Shown here: one piece after another, positions 47,503-59,921 of the stretch
How positions within the stretch are numbered: the first letter of the stretch is position 1
How the letters are laid out: every line of letters starts with the position of its first letter
Assembly (NCBI GenBank): GCA_023101725.1
Contig: JALJCO010001047.1
Location: 186,001-250,000 of the forward strand
Source of the DNA: Atherinomorus stipes
Lineage: Eukaryota > Chordata > Actinopteri > Atheriniformes > Atherinidae
Reading direction: 5' to 3'
Length of the DNA: 64,000 nucleotides
Translations under genes and position numbers: made by a program
The notes under the pieces: model-generated
Told to the model about the DNA's origin: nothing
Databases searched by the model: none
The model's input: the letters and a program-made list of their open reading frames with translations, nothing else

Positions 47503-48100
47503 GTGTATAAATTTAGCTGGAAATCACATATAAATGATGTTAAATCCCAAATTTCCAAATCTATTGCAATTTTGTATAAAGCTCAAGATTTCCTTTCTAG
47601 TATTTTAAATTATATATTAATAGGACCTTATATGACATATCGCATTGAGGTTTGGGGAAACACATATAAAACTAATACAAATTCTATATTATTTGATATA
47701 TTTGTTACAAAAAAAAAAAAAGCTATAAGAATTATCAGTAATAAAACTAACTGTAAGCCAATTAAACTACTATTAATTTCTTTAAACATTCTTAAATTCA
47801 ATGATTTAGTTGATTATATTACAATACAAATCCTGTATAAAGCAAAACAAACTTCTACCGCATCATGTCCAGAACTTGTTCAACATGAAGGAATGAAGCT
47901 TTAATCTGAGAGGAACTTTATTATCTGACAAACCTAAAACTCCAACTATAGTAAAACATCACTGTGCTTCTGTAAAAGGTCTAAATATTTGGAATAGCTG
48001 TCCTGATGATGTAAAGTTATGCTTGACTCTCGTCGGTTTTATGAGACTTTATAAAAACAATATCATTTCTCACTACAATCTGGAAAATCAAGTTTCCTAA
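47503..48100 (+). mobile_element. LINE reverse transcriptase C-terminal remnant
   Basis: The ORF reads SWKSHINDVKSQISKSIAIL, then TYRIEVWGNTYKTNTNS, KKKAIRIISNK and KFNDLVDYITIQILYKAK. After a frame change it continues NLRGTLLSDKP and GLNIWNSCPDDVKL. These are typical of the last part of jockey-related non-LTR polymerases in fish. (CA)n (47483-47501) precedes it. Truncated at both ends. Confidence 0.75.
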
Positions 48101-48398
48101 TTTTTGTTTTGCTTCAACCTACACGCTTTCGGTTACAAAGGTCAACTGAGAAATCAGTTTTTCTTTTTAAACCGAATAAATTTTCTCGTTCATTCATTCA
48201 TAAACACAAAATCCAAACCAAATCAGCTGTTTTATTTGTATTTCTTCAAAATGTCTGTAAAACTTTGCACCGTCGGCACATCTGTTACTTCTTCATACTT
48301 TCTAAAAAGTTTCAACCAACAAATATTGTTACCATGGAGACAGCTGCTGAGATAATGCTGCATAAATGCTCCATCGTGATCAAGAACATAATTATTAT

Positions 48399-48934
48399 TA
48401 CGGATACACGAAATAATCGGCCCCCCAACAGTATTGGCCTTTAACGGCCACCCCACTGATATAAAAAAAAACAACAACTATATTTTACAGACTTTAAAAC
48501 TCCTAAAGACTAGGGGTGGGAAAAATTTTGATACACTGAAATATCACGATATTTTCATATGCTGACTCATATTAACATTTTAAAATCGATCTATTTCACA
48601 AACGAAATCTGTGAGAATTCATCGTTCTGTTACGAAATATCGCGAGAATTCATTAAATATTGTGAGATTTTGTGAGTAGAATAGATCGATACTGAGTTTT
48701 TTAAATTGATTTGATATTGACATATGAAAATATCGCGATATTTCAGTGTATCAATATTTTTTTCCCACCCATGTTTTTCAAAATGTCGGAAATGGATAAC
48801 AAAACTGCTATTTGCAATGACTACTTAATTTTTTTCAGCTTTAATATTTGTACCGATATCGGTTATTCGCCACATGAATTTTAAAATATTGGCATATCAG
48901 ATATCGGCCAAAATTCCAATATTGTGCATCCCTA
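48399..48934. mobile_element. hAT-like element with ATTATTAT duplication, V3 nested
   Basis: TACGGATACACG at the left and TAGGGATGCACA (inverted right end) are flanked by ATTATTAT at 48391-48398 and 48935-48942. The target is low complexity, so the duplication is suggestive only. V3 lies at 48511-48771. Confidence 0.65.
48511..48771. mobile_element. V-family hAT MITE, copy V3
   Basis: TAGGGGTGGG and the inverse CCCACCCA enclose ACTGAAATATCACGATATTT and its mirror. No clear target duplication. Confidence 0.75.
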
Positions 48935-48942
48935 ATTATTAT

Positions 48943-50619
48943 TATTAATAACAATAATAACAATGTAGAGCGTCATATAGAAGTACTCTGCATGCAATAA
49001 AAGCCAAAATCAGTAATCCCGTATGTGTGTGTGTGTGTGTGTGTGTTTGTGTGTATTTGTTTATGTAGTTATATAGAAACTGTTTATTATTCTGTGTTGT
49101 GTATTTAATTTCACTTTGGCACAGCTGCCAACCTGAGGACCCCTCGAACACAAGATGTTGCATCTCAAAGGGTTATTTCTCATAAAATAAATGTAAATAA
49201 ATAAACCTGGCTTCTTTGTACAAGGACATCACACACACACAAGGTTACCTGCAGAGTAAAAGGAAATGTTTTTAAAATACGCTTTGAATAAAAGCATAAA
49301 AACAACACCTGGCCCCTTTAGGAAGGGCCCAACGAGGAACCAGGGGAGTCGGTTACTGTCTCCTGAAATATTTCTTGGTTATTTTTAAATTTCCTGTTGC
49401 GGTTGGGATGAACCAGTAGATTAGATTTTAAAATATGAATGTAGAATTATTTTATTATACATATATTATTAGATATGATAAAGATGCCACTATCATTTCA
49501 TAACTATCATTTGTTTTTCATTAATTTGTCATAAACATTTGCAACATTTATATTTTCTCCCACACATAAACGCTCGTTCCACCACACACTGATCACACTT
49601 GTTTTCTCTTTTGCATTTATTTCATCGCCTGTCTCGCCGTGTATCTGTTGCATGCTGTAATAACAAAAGAAGAGGAATGAATACAACTTGTTTTTACATC
49701 TCTATTAGACCTTTCTTCCTCATGCACATCACCTGCTTCTTAATCCTTCTTTCTCTTTTTATTTTCAGTCTCACAGAAACCGAATCAGGCTGTTAGTCTA
49801 AATAACTAAAACGATAATCCATGAATATTTGAGCTGATCTGAGTTTTTGTGCCACTCAGCTTCATCACAGGAATAATTATGAAATAAAAAGTGCAGAACG
49901 TAACATAAATATGACATTAAAATCGATGTATTAAAGCTAAATGCACAAAATCCTCCTTCGGGTTATTGAAAAAAGGTGAGATTTATTGTCACGTACGGCA
50001 TTAAAGCTTTTTTTTATTTATGTATGTGTGTGTTTGTGAAAAGAAAACGTGTTCAGCTCCATGTATTAAAGCAGGATCTGATTTATTAAACAGTTTTGTT
50101 GCAAACAATAACCGTCAGCGCGCTCACAGCTGAGGGTTTGACGTCTGTGTGAATAACTGTTTTTTTTCCTGTGATCTGTTTACCCATCGAAGATCAATGC
50201 ATGAGCCTCTCGAGCTTTTTTTTCCTCCTCTTTTCTTTTCCAAAGCACAAAGCATGCCTAATATTTGATGAGACGCGGTGACAGGAAGACAGTGGGGACG
50301 GGACGCAGCGCTGCCAGTTTCTGTCTGCTGAAACCCAGTTTGCAGAAAGCTTCTGTTGTCATTCTGCTGGTACGCTGAACCAAAGGGAGGGGAAACAACT
50401 CACCGCTGAATTTTGGATTACAAGGAGCAGATGAAAGACAAAGTTTGAGACTGAAGTTGTTTAAGAGGAAATAATGACACTTTAAATTTGCTAATATCTC
50501 TATTTGTTTCTGAGACACTTGTTTTTTTTAAGTTTTCAACCACACTTTTGAAAAAAATGATCCTGTCAACTAATTTTTAAGGGGGAAAAGGCAAATCACT
50601 GGATAGTGATGCTGATGGA
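48943..50619. other. Unassigned DNA with (GT)n
   Basis: (GT)n at 49023-49056. No gene and no further recognisable repeats. Confidence 0.35.
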
Positions 50620-50737
50620 AACCTGTCCAACATTATCAGCCTAGCAATGTTATCGGAGAATATCGACATTAAAATGTGTTTGTTGCAATATTCTTTCTGG
50701 TAAAATCTTGGGAAATCTCGTTTTTACAAAATCCTAT

Positions 50738-51534
50738 GACATCAAGGGGCAAACTCTGCTGGAAAACAGTGAAGCCCGGAAGTTAAGTTTAATAATTGTA
50801 ATTCTTTCTTCATCCGCTATTGCTCCAAAACAGAGCAAAGCTCCATAGACTCCCATGTTAAAAAGACCAACTTCACAGCAGAAATAAACATGTTTTCAGC
50901 AGAAACAAACATGTTTACAGCACAAATAAACATGTGTACAGCAGAAATAAACATTTTACAGCACCAATAAACATATTTGCAGCAGAAACAAACATGTTTA
51001 CAGCCTGGGTCAAAGCATCATTTTAGGTTTAATAGGTCAAGTTTACCTTCATGTCAACTGTGAGTTGGGTGAATTCTTTTTTTTTATAACTCATCCGTTT
51101 AGATGTTATTTAATCTTGAAATTACACAAAATTAGGGGCGTGTCCTTTGATTGACATGTGGCAGACCGGAAGCCGGCCGGTGGCTACTGGTTAGCTCTTT
51201 GTTTGCTCTCGGTAAGGTCTCAGTCTGCAGCAAAGTAGTAAAATAGTGGTTTTTAGCAGCTAACATTAAGTCCAAACATGCCTTACCTTAAGCCCACCGC
51301 TTAGGAGGCAAATCTTTGTTAGCTCTTGTTAGTTTCAAGCTAGCTCGGTTAGCGTTTAGCCCATAGTATGTTCACTATCAATCGTTTGCCCCGAAGCTGC
51401 GCTGTGCACATTTTAATGTTTTCCAGGAGTGACGACACACGTGACACGGCAAGATGGCGATGGTGGGACATGCCCACATGGATTCACTTTGCTCTATTTA
51501 GACGTAACCGGATACTACGTCAATTTTTTTACAG
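50738..51534 (+). mobile_element. X-family repeat, copy C, with six tandem units
   Basis: It aligns with copies A and B. 50877-51002 holds six units of about 21 bp (AGCAGAAATAAACATGTTTA type) where A has one and B has two. AAGATGGCGATGG lies at 51451-51463. Confidence 0.8.
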
Positions 51535-51778
51535 TGTTTGCACGAGATCTTGTTCCATTAGCATTGGTCCAACATGTCGGAAAGTCCCTGTCCCTCTATA
51601 ATTTTGACTCATGTCACTCGTGACTACGGTGCAGATGCTGCTGCTACAGACTGATGTCACTCAAACAAATGAATCTTTGATTTACATAATCTTTTTATGT
51701 CAACAGGTTCAACATAATTATAACATGTTACTTCAAATGAAAAGAAACAAGTCAATCTTTGTTGTTCACAGAACTTAA

Positions 51779-52445
51779 AGGTTGAATATGGAACACGGAC
51801 AGAACAGCGACATCACGTGTGTCTAGTTGTAGCTGCAATGGCAGAAAAACAACTCCAGCCGCTGGGATGCCAGGCTTACTGCCGATACGCAAGTGACCAA
51901 CAGTCTGCAGCATGTCCAACAAGTAACACAGAGGAGTTTATAACTGACAGCTAACGGTAGCCACATTAGCAAACAAGTTAGCTTACCGATCCAGGAGAAA
52001 AGTCGCCATTTCCATGTTTTGACACCGTGGAAAATGTTTATGGGTCCATTTAGTGTCGTCTTCACCTAAACTTACTCCAGGTTTTGCTCTTCTCAGGTCA
52101 CTCCTCCTCAGAAACAGATAACCACATCTCCAGGGCTCTGAAGCAGCTGCTTCACTCACCGCCTTCACCGTTTCCCTGTACCAGCCTAACTGTGCCCAAA
52201 ATATTGTTGCCACACAGAGATCGTATTTGGCAACCTGCAATGGCGGCGTGTATTGGCTTATAGACGTAAATACTGTATAATGCCATTGTCTAACCCGTAA
52301 AAATTGATTTAATAATTATTTTTCAGCTAAATATAATTTTTCCAGGAAATGTGCTTTCATTCTGTACACCCCCAAACGACCTGTGGAGGTTTTTTTTTTT
52401 TTTTTTTAAATATAGCTTTTAATAAAAATGTTCCATATTCAACCT
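51779..52445. mobile_element. TTAA-flanked element, AGGTTGAATATGGAACA ends
   Basis: AGGTTGAATATGGAACA and its inverse lie between TTAA at 51775-51778 and 52446-52449. It is 667 bp long without a transposase frame. Confidence 0.85.
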
Positions 52446-52944
52446 TTAAATCAATTGTGTTCATGCAACACATATTATGTAGGGATAACATGGGACAAAA
52501 TCACATTAAGATAATGTTAAAAAAGTTATTCAACCCAACAAACACGTTTTATACGTTAACGGAAAATAAGTTGTCTAAAGAAAGTCAACAACTGTTCTAA
52601 TTCACTTTTTTCAGTGTTGCTTTGAAGCTGATTATGTCTGGTTTTAAGTTCTTTAAGTTACCAAGTTGTCAGAAATATTAGAATTAGCCACATGTTGGCT
52701 AATACCTGCTAGTATCTGATATCTGGCAGCCAGATGTCCAAAATGAGCTCCTCTTGCTGAATTAAGGATATTTTAGGACCTTTGCTCTCGGAGTAGAATA
52801 TAATTGTATCTCTCAAAATATGAGAGATACAACTATGCATAGTCTGCATAGATTGATATCAGTTGATATCGGAAATTAAGAGTTGGACAATATCAGTGTT
52901 GGATATCGCAATATAAAAAAGCCAAAAAATATTGAACAACCCTA

Positions 52945-53559
52945 GTAATAATGACTATAAGACCCACTGGGGGTTCCATTTAATACAGGCAAATGATTAT
53001 TTAAATATCAAAAGTTGACAGTCTTGTTCCTGTTGGTTCACTCAATTTACACAGGCAGTTGGACCCGTTGCCCATTTAAGTACATTTAACCTAGTTTTTG
53101 TCAGGCTGACAGATTAGAGGTGACAGTTCCAGGGGTTATTTCTGTAATTTGACTTATAACACCCCGTAGAGATCCATCAGCCTCCTCTACACTTGTCCTG
53201 ATTCTTGTGTCGGTTGTCGGTTGCAGCTATGTTCCTCCATTCATACTCTCAATTCCTCAGTCACAAAGCTTGAAGACATTTTTCACAGTTGAGACTGATT
53301 TCATTGCAAGTTCAAATGAATTTTAGTAATGCGCTGGTAAATAAAAGAAGAAAAAAAGAGGAACCTGTTAACAAGTCACCCAACCAACAGGTCGTTAGCA
53401 TGTTGTTTTTTTCCCAACATGCAAAGTAAAAGGTATTGATCACTAAAGTGACAAAACCCTCAATATATTAATTAGTCATCTGTCCTGTTCAGCTGTTTGT
53501 TAACACAAAAACAGTATCTAACCAGCCAATCACATAGCAGAAACTCAACACATCTAGTC
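52945..53559. other. Unassigned DNA
   Basis: No gene or recognised repeat. Confidence 0.3.
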
Positions 53560-54022
53560 ATGTCGACGTGGTGAAGACGACCTGCTGTTCAAACTGAGCA
53601 TCAGAATGATTTAATGGTTGCTGGTCTGAGTATTTACTGGGATTCAAACACACAACCACAGAGAACGGTCTGAAGAAGAGAAAATCTCTAGTGAGCAGCA
53701 GAAGACCAGACCAGGTGCCACTCCTGTCTGCTAAGAACAGGAAACTGATGCTACAATTCACACAGACTCACCAGAACTGGACAATAAAGATGGAGAAACG
53801 TTGCTGGTCTGATGAGTCTCCATTTCAGCTCCACATTCAGATGCTCGGCTCAGAATCTGCTGGAAACATCATGAACATGGATCCATCCTGCCTTGGATCA
53901 AGGTTCAGGCTGTTGCTGGTGGTGTAATGGTGTGGGGGAGGTTTTCTTGGGCCACTTTGGGCCCCTTAGTACCAACATGGTGGTTTAACCACCACAGCCT
54001 ACCTGAGTATTGTTTTCAAGAG
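53560..54022 (+). mobile_element. Tc1/mariner transposase fragment, central part
   Basis: It reads TQTHQNWTIKMEKRCWSDES then PFQLHIQM, with the first catalytic Asp in WSDES (codon 53811-53813). It continues into MVWGRFSWATLGP in another frame. It ends abruptly in the PEYC/YLSI region at about 54018, where the 10607 copy goes on. Confidence 0.8.
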
Positions 54023-56021
54023 TATTGTAGGGATTGAATCATTCCCTTAAGAATGGGACAACAATTCAAAATCCTCATGCGTCACCAATACTGTAGTCGT
54101 CCGTGACGCAGTAAACTGACATCACAGCTGTTTCCAGAAGAGTTCGCAATGTCGTCTGCAGCATTAAATGGTCGATAAAGTTCTGTTATTAAATAATATT
54201 AATATGTTGGGGGGAGGGGGGGTCATGAGACATTTGTTCTTTTCAGGAGGATTTGCATTCACAACTTCTGCCGGAAGAAGCAGAAAGCAAATGATATCAC
54301 ATGACACGAAGCACTTGGAAACTATTTTCTATAAACCTAAACCTTTGTCCAAGTTGTTTATTAGCTTATTAAAGGTCCAGTGTGTACAGTGTGTACTTCA
54401 TATTCCAAGCACTGTAATGAATGTATGGTGGCCGTCAGTGGCCAAAAATCTCCCAGACATAAAGATGTCTTCATCTGTGAGTGGATCAGTGGCCTCAGGT
54501 GTAGCTATGACTGAACTATAAGAAACTATTTTATTGTCTTTTAAGGCATTACTGAAGAGGTTACAATGTTTCCATCTTCAACCATCTGCTTTTTAATCAC
54601 CGCGCCCAGCTCTGCAGACTGGAGCGTTGTGTATCCATGGCAACCAGGCGGAAATAGAAGCGTCCCCGCTGTAAAGCGTAGTTGTGTTGTAAACAAAACA
54701 CACATGAATGGAGCGTGTTGAAGACGAGACATGGTTGCGTGTGGAAACCAATGTTGGAGGCGGATTTCCAGACCAACCACAGCAAGACGCAGATTGATTC
54801 TGTTGAACCGCAAAGTCCAGACCATACGCAGATGTTATCGGTGAACAGCCAGGTAGCGGGGGGTTGTAAACATGAGCATTAATGCTTAACCTGCTAGCCC
54901 TTGTTGGTAATTTGTCCAGTGTTTGTGAACGCCCCATTGATCTTAACATGTGACATACATTAGTAGCTAGCAAACACAAGATGATACTAAATGTTACAGT
55001 TCGGCCGTAACCATGTTATTTGTAATATAACACTGTCAATCAGAAGAATAACCCAACAGCACAGCTGCCTACGGATACCTGTTTAGTTAAAAAAGGCGGA
55101 GTATCTGGGATTTAGGCCGAGCTAAAGTTGGTGCACGTTCACAAACACATCACTCGCGCCGCATTTCAGGTTGACACAAGCCACTCTGAAACCACCCTGT
55201 ACAGCCGGTCCGAGAGTGAACGAGTTAGGTCGACTACGAGCGCGAGTGGTGTGTTCACATGGACCCAATCGCGCCGTGTTTGGTACCAAAACCCAGTCAG
55301 GTCGACCTGAATGGGTCCTGTGTGGAAATGACCTCAAGTTCAGTTTAACACCTGACAGCGTTGCTAGTTAATATGTCCACATAGCTACTAGTGATGTCAG
55401 TGAAATTCTTGCTTTGGATGTAAAATTTTCTTGGTTATCTTAATTCTTTTGTGTCGCCTTGACAAAGGAAAGCAGCAGTTAGTTTGTAACATCCTGATCT
55501 GTTACTTTATTTTTCTACAGCAGCAAACTTCAGTCCTGAAAACATACAGTACGTGTTAACCATAACTTACACTGTTTCAGTCGCAACAGCTCAAACAAAG
55601 CTGATGAAAATCCTTGTGAACAACAGAATGCAGCCACAGCTGATTCACAAACACAGTGGTGACCAATTTTTACACTTTAATCAAACAGATATTAACTTAT
55701 TGTTCTTGAACTCAGTGTAATTGGTCCTGTAGTGAGTTTTTTTGTATATTTTCCATCGTGTTTTGTGGCTCCGCTGTTCCATTCTGCACGGCAAGTTAAG
55801 TGAATGTGTGACACCTTAAGTTTTTCTCCAGGTACAAGCTTCTGTACCAATGAAAAGTTGCAGGAAGCAGGGGTACAGGTGAAAAGCTGGTGTACGATAT
55901 TACCAGCAAATACACTTATTTGTCTGATATGTTTTATTTACCTCTTCAAAAAATTCAATGGATTAATTAAATATGGGTTATTGTGCATCAAATAAATTAA
56001 AACTAATGGAAAGAACAATAT
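54023..56021. other. Repeat fragments and unassigned DNA
   Basis: 54369-54540 begins TTAAAGGTCCAGTGTGTACAG and resembles the 9160-9353 element. 55090-55345 (GTCGACTACGAGCGC, GTCAGGTCGACCTGAATGG) has internal symmetry like a MITE remnant. No host gene. Confidence 0.35.
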
Positions 56022-56023
56022 TA

Positions 56024-56374
56024 CAGTGGCTCAGAAGGGTCACAACAAAACAAAAGCCACAACAAAATTAATAACAACACATAATCTGCAATGGAAGCTT
56101 TTTTATTGTTAGTATTATTATTATTACCTTATTTTTAAGATTTCACCACCAGAAATTACGCCACAGGAAGCGGCCAACTTTCAGTACAAACAGATGAAAA
56201 GCCGGAGATTTTCAGAAACAGGTGGAGAAATAAGTGAAACACTGATGGTAAAAAACATTTATTGATTTGGGTATGCGCTCTAATAAATGTTTTTAATTTT
56301 GATGTGTCATTGCATGTCTGATGTAGTAATGTGTTGTGGCTTTTGTTTGGTTGTGACCCTTTGGGGCCACCTTA
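56024..56374. mobile_element. MITE with GGGTCACAACAAAACAAAAG ends
   Basis: The left AGAAGGGTCACAACAAAACA mirrors the right TGTTTGGTTGTGACCCTTTG, and AGCCACAACA follows inward on both sides. TA precedes the left end. About 350 bp, non-coding. Confidence 0.7.
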
Positions 56375-59300
56375 AAAAACTGGTTTGACTAAAAACATTA
56401 AAATCCATATTGGCTGAGTGGACATGAGTAACAGAGAAGCCGTAAGTAGCAAAAAGCTTGTTCTTACAACACGATTTGAATTAGTTTGATGTTGGATGAA
56501 TTCAAACCAAATTGGATTTTTTCACTTAAATACATAAAACATTTGAATTCAATAAAAAAGAAACTAATTAATCGGATGTAATTTGATTAAATTTAACCAA
56601 AAAATACCAAATGTGTTCATTTGACATGATCAAATTACATGTTATTATTTTTGAGTGTATGTCCTTTATCGTTTTCCGGGTGTTTTTCCTTTATTTAAGA
56701 CTTTTTCAGTTTTTGACTCCCTCATCTTACAAGAAGAAAACGTAATGATTTAATGATCTTTAATGAAGAGTTCAGCGTGAAGAAAACCCGTAACCCCAAC
56801 ACTCACCCCTGTGGCACCTCTAATGGAAAAGCAGCACATTTCACAATTTTTAAATTTGTGTGACGAGGTCACATGATGCAAAAATGGAAGGAAAGAGCAG
56901 CTTCTGAGGCTTCTTACATGGGAACGCATCATTTATAGCAGGACTTGTTCGTCACTAAGGGTGCATAAACTAACCTAAGATCTGATGTATTGTTTTTAAA
57001 AATTTCTGAATCACAGCAGAGCTGATATATCATGGTGGGCGGAGTCTAATCAGGCCACCAGAGCAGACCAATCGGAGCACATCGGGCTTCTTAGAAAACA
57101 GGGCAGCCATATTAACTTGTGTTTTGACAGGATTAATTTAAAATATGCAGTAAATACCATCACAGGGACCTAACGGAGTATCTGAGGACAGGATCCTGAC
57201 GTTCATGTCCAGCCCAGCTGTGGGGAAACTGAGTAAAATGTTTGTTTGCAGAAGTCATATTTTATAAAATCTTGAGTCCTCCCTCAGATTATAACTGCTG
57301 GTTGCAGAGGCATTTTTATCCATTTTATTGGATAAATTTGTCTAGTTTTTTAGTGTATTAGCTGAAAAACGTCTCTCTCTCTTGCTTTTCCTCATCTTTA
57401 TCTCAGCTTTAGAGCGTCGGTGTCCTGCATAATTAAAATACAATGTGAATGTGGACTGCAGGGGAGAGGATCAGAAAACAATACAGCTGTCAAATAATCC
57501 AGATGCTATGCAGCCACAGTGCTCCCTCAGCTGTGAATTTCTGTCTTAAAACACACACAAACACACAAACCCTCCCAGCAACATCACACACTGCCTCTCA
57601 CTGTCTGTTAGCATTTCATCACGTACAATCAGAGCTTTTTTATCCTGTTTGCTGCTTCGCATGTTTCCGTCTCAGTGCAGGAAATTTTACAGGAAAAATC
57701 TCTTTTCATTCATTAAGCTACGACTGGAAAATTGTTTTAAATACAGGTTTATCATTTAAATAAAAAAGGTTTTTATTTCTTTTTTTTTTTATGTGTTTGA
57801 GGAAAATTAGGTTTGTGGAATTTGACCAGAAATTAAAAATATTGAAAAGAGGGAGTAAAAATTACACTTTATTTCTTTTCTTTTGTTACTGCTGCTGATT
57901 TTTTTTTTTTCAATTAACCCAATTAAAGCAATTAAGTGTTTTTTCTCCTTTTGGATATTAATAATAAGAATCAGTGTTTTTAACACATGGTTGAGATGAT
58001 TCCTAATATTTAATAATATTATAATTAAATGGTAAAATTTGATCATAAAGACTTGAGCTGGCTCCGGCAGGTTAATTTCCACAAATTTAAAAAAAATAAA
58101 TTATACTTATTGAAAATTTGCTCCACAAAATGGTAGTAAAGGGTTAAATATGTGCATAAATATAAAATATCCCCATAAATACATTTTGGATTCTAAATAA
58201 TAAGAGGATTTCGAGGTGCTCTACTTGAACACATCCAGTTTTTTTCTCAGACACACAGCACGAGGCCAGAAACCGGTAGCTCTCCGCAAACTGTGACAAC
58301 TGTGTTTTATCCTGCAAGGGTTTGCACATTTATTCTCCAACCAAAAATCTGGAGTGCAGTTCATCACTCATTTCATCGCAGGATGCTTCAGATGATCTGT
58401 GCTCATATTTGTCTTTAATATACTGCGATCTCAGGCCATCTGCAACAGGAAAAAAGAAGAATATGTGGGCAGAGGAGAGGTAAGGATATATCTGAAGGAG
58501 TTTCACGCAGGATAGGAGCTGAAAGAGCCCATCACAGCATAATTCTGCTCCAAGTAAAGGACAGATAGGAGCTTAAGTCCACACACAAGTCATGCTGTTT
58601 ACTCTAAAACTGCAGAGATAATAAGTACATTTAAAAATAAATAAGAAATCAATCAGCAGGTCTTTTATGAAACAGAGTTGCTTTTTTCCCATATAGAAAA
58701 TTAACTGACGATGAGAAATGAATGTCATTTAATTCTTATTCCAGATTATTTGCTTTTAATATAAGCCAATTTACAAAACTGCTGTTAAATTGAGGTCATT
58801 AACCAGAATTAAAAAACATAAAAGCAGGAATTTGCATAAATTGCAAAGCAATTTCACTGGAAGAAAAAAGTTTCACGTTAATAAAAATCTTTTTTTTAAA
58901 TGAAAGTTTAATTGCTGGAGGAATTATTCCAGTTAAAAGTGTCCAGACATGTGGATTCACCAGCTTTATTCTGAGCGGAGCTCCGTGTGGAGCAGAACTC
59001 TGCAGAGATAAAGTCCCAACATGAGTTCAGCTGCACCTGACCTGAAGCGTCTCATCACTCTGCCCCGAAGACATCAGCCTTTCAGCATGCAAATTATACA
59101 CTGGCGCCCCCTAAATGATCCTGAACACAGTACAGACAGGAGCCGCCAGAGCAAAGACCCGCTGCCTGCGCGCGCGCGGCTGGAGCGCACAGAGACGCGC
59201 CGAAGATCCCGGAATAAGTTTTCATTCAAACACAAAATCAGAACGTGGCTATAAATGAAGCTGGAGGGGGTTTATTTGTGGGGTTGAAGTGACTTTTAAA

Positions 59301-59529
59301 TTCTAATAATACAGAAAAAATGAGAGAAAAGCTGAAGCTCGTGCGCGGTTCATTCCCAACATCCCGCTGCTTAAATGTCACTTTATTCCAATACAACCAC
59401 CAACTATTGTGATTTGAATTACAATAATAATGAGAGGGGGGGTTGAGAGGGGTCCCCCCCCCCCCCTCCATAAATCGCATCAAATGACAGTCGGCCAGTG
59501 AAGAGTTAAAGGGAGGAGACGGAGAGTGA
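56375..59529. other. Single-copy DNA upstream of prdm8; candidate cis-regulatory region
   Basis: I recognise no transposon here. AT-rich blocks with many TAAT/ATTA motifs (about 57420-57620, 58330-58600, 58640-58960) look like vertebrate conserved non-coding DNA in composition, but conservation cannot be tested here. Short runs of C occur near 59453-59466. No coding gene is seen. Confidence 0.35.
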
Positions 59530-59921
59530 CACGCCTCATTGGGTAGATTATGCGTCGCAAACAAAAAGTGTGTGTCTGTGTGCCAGTCAGCCAGAGCATC
59601 GGGCCCCATCTGCACGCCTCCATCTCACTCTCCGTCCCCCCTTCTCTCCTCCGTCCAGCTCCGCCTGCCCGGACAGAGAACCTGCAGCCGCAGCATCACC
59701 GGGGGGGGATGTACTGATCAGAAACGGCGCACACCCGGAGCGCGTCACCGTCTCCAGCAGCGGCATCCTCCTGCTTCTTTTTCGGAGCTTTTCTTCCTTT
59801 TTTCCCCCCTTTTTTTCTTTCTTTTTCTTTTTTCTTTCCTGCGGGAGTGCATACGGGTTTTCAGTCTCTAAATCGCCCTCAAGCGTTTGTGGATTATTTC
59901 TCCTCCATCATCGACGGAAAG
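59530..59921 (+). promoter_or_regulatory. prdm8: Likely prdm8 promoter region and non-coding exon 1
   Basis: The sequence turns CpG-rich here. An inverted CCAAT (ATTGG, 59538-59542) lies upstream of a pyrimidine-rich stretch with initiator-like TCACTCT near 59625. No TATA box is evident. A strong donor, GAAAG followed by GTGAGT, sits at 59921/59922. Joining it to the acceptor at 62185 gives an intron of 2264 bp and a 5' UTR leading to the ATG at 62193. The exon start is not determinable from sequence. A minimal upstream ORF (ATG TAC TGA, 59709-59717) would lie in this leader. The exon is inferred, not shown by transcripts. Confidence 0.55.

Larger units (their letters stand above)
50620..52944 (-). 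mobile_element. T-family element split by X copy C and a TTAA element
   Basis: The left end (TATCAGCCTAGCAATGTTAT), a middle part (51535-51660, GATCTTGTTCCATTAGCATTG) and the right part (52600-52944, ending TTGAACAACCCTA) align in order with T1. The gaps hold X-C and the 51779-52445 element. Confidence 0.75.

Noticed and set aside
59021..59254. 77-residue frame upstream of prdm8 as a first coding exon
   Set aside because: No splice donor joins it in frame to the PR domain exon and it has no family similarity.
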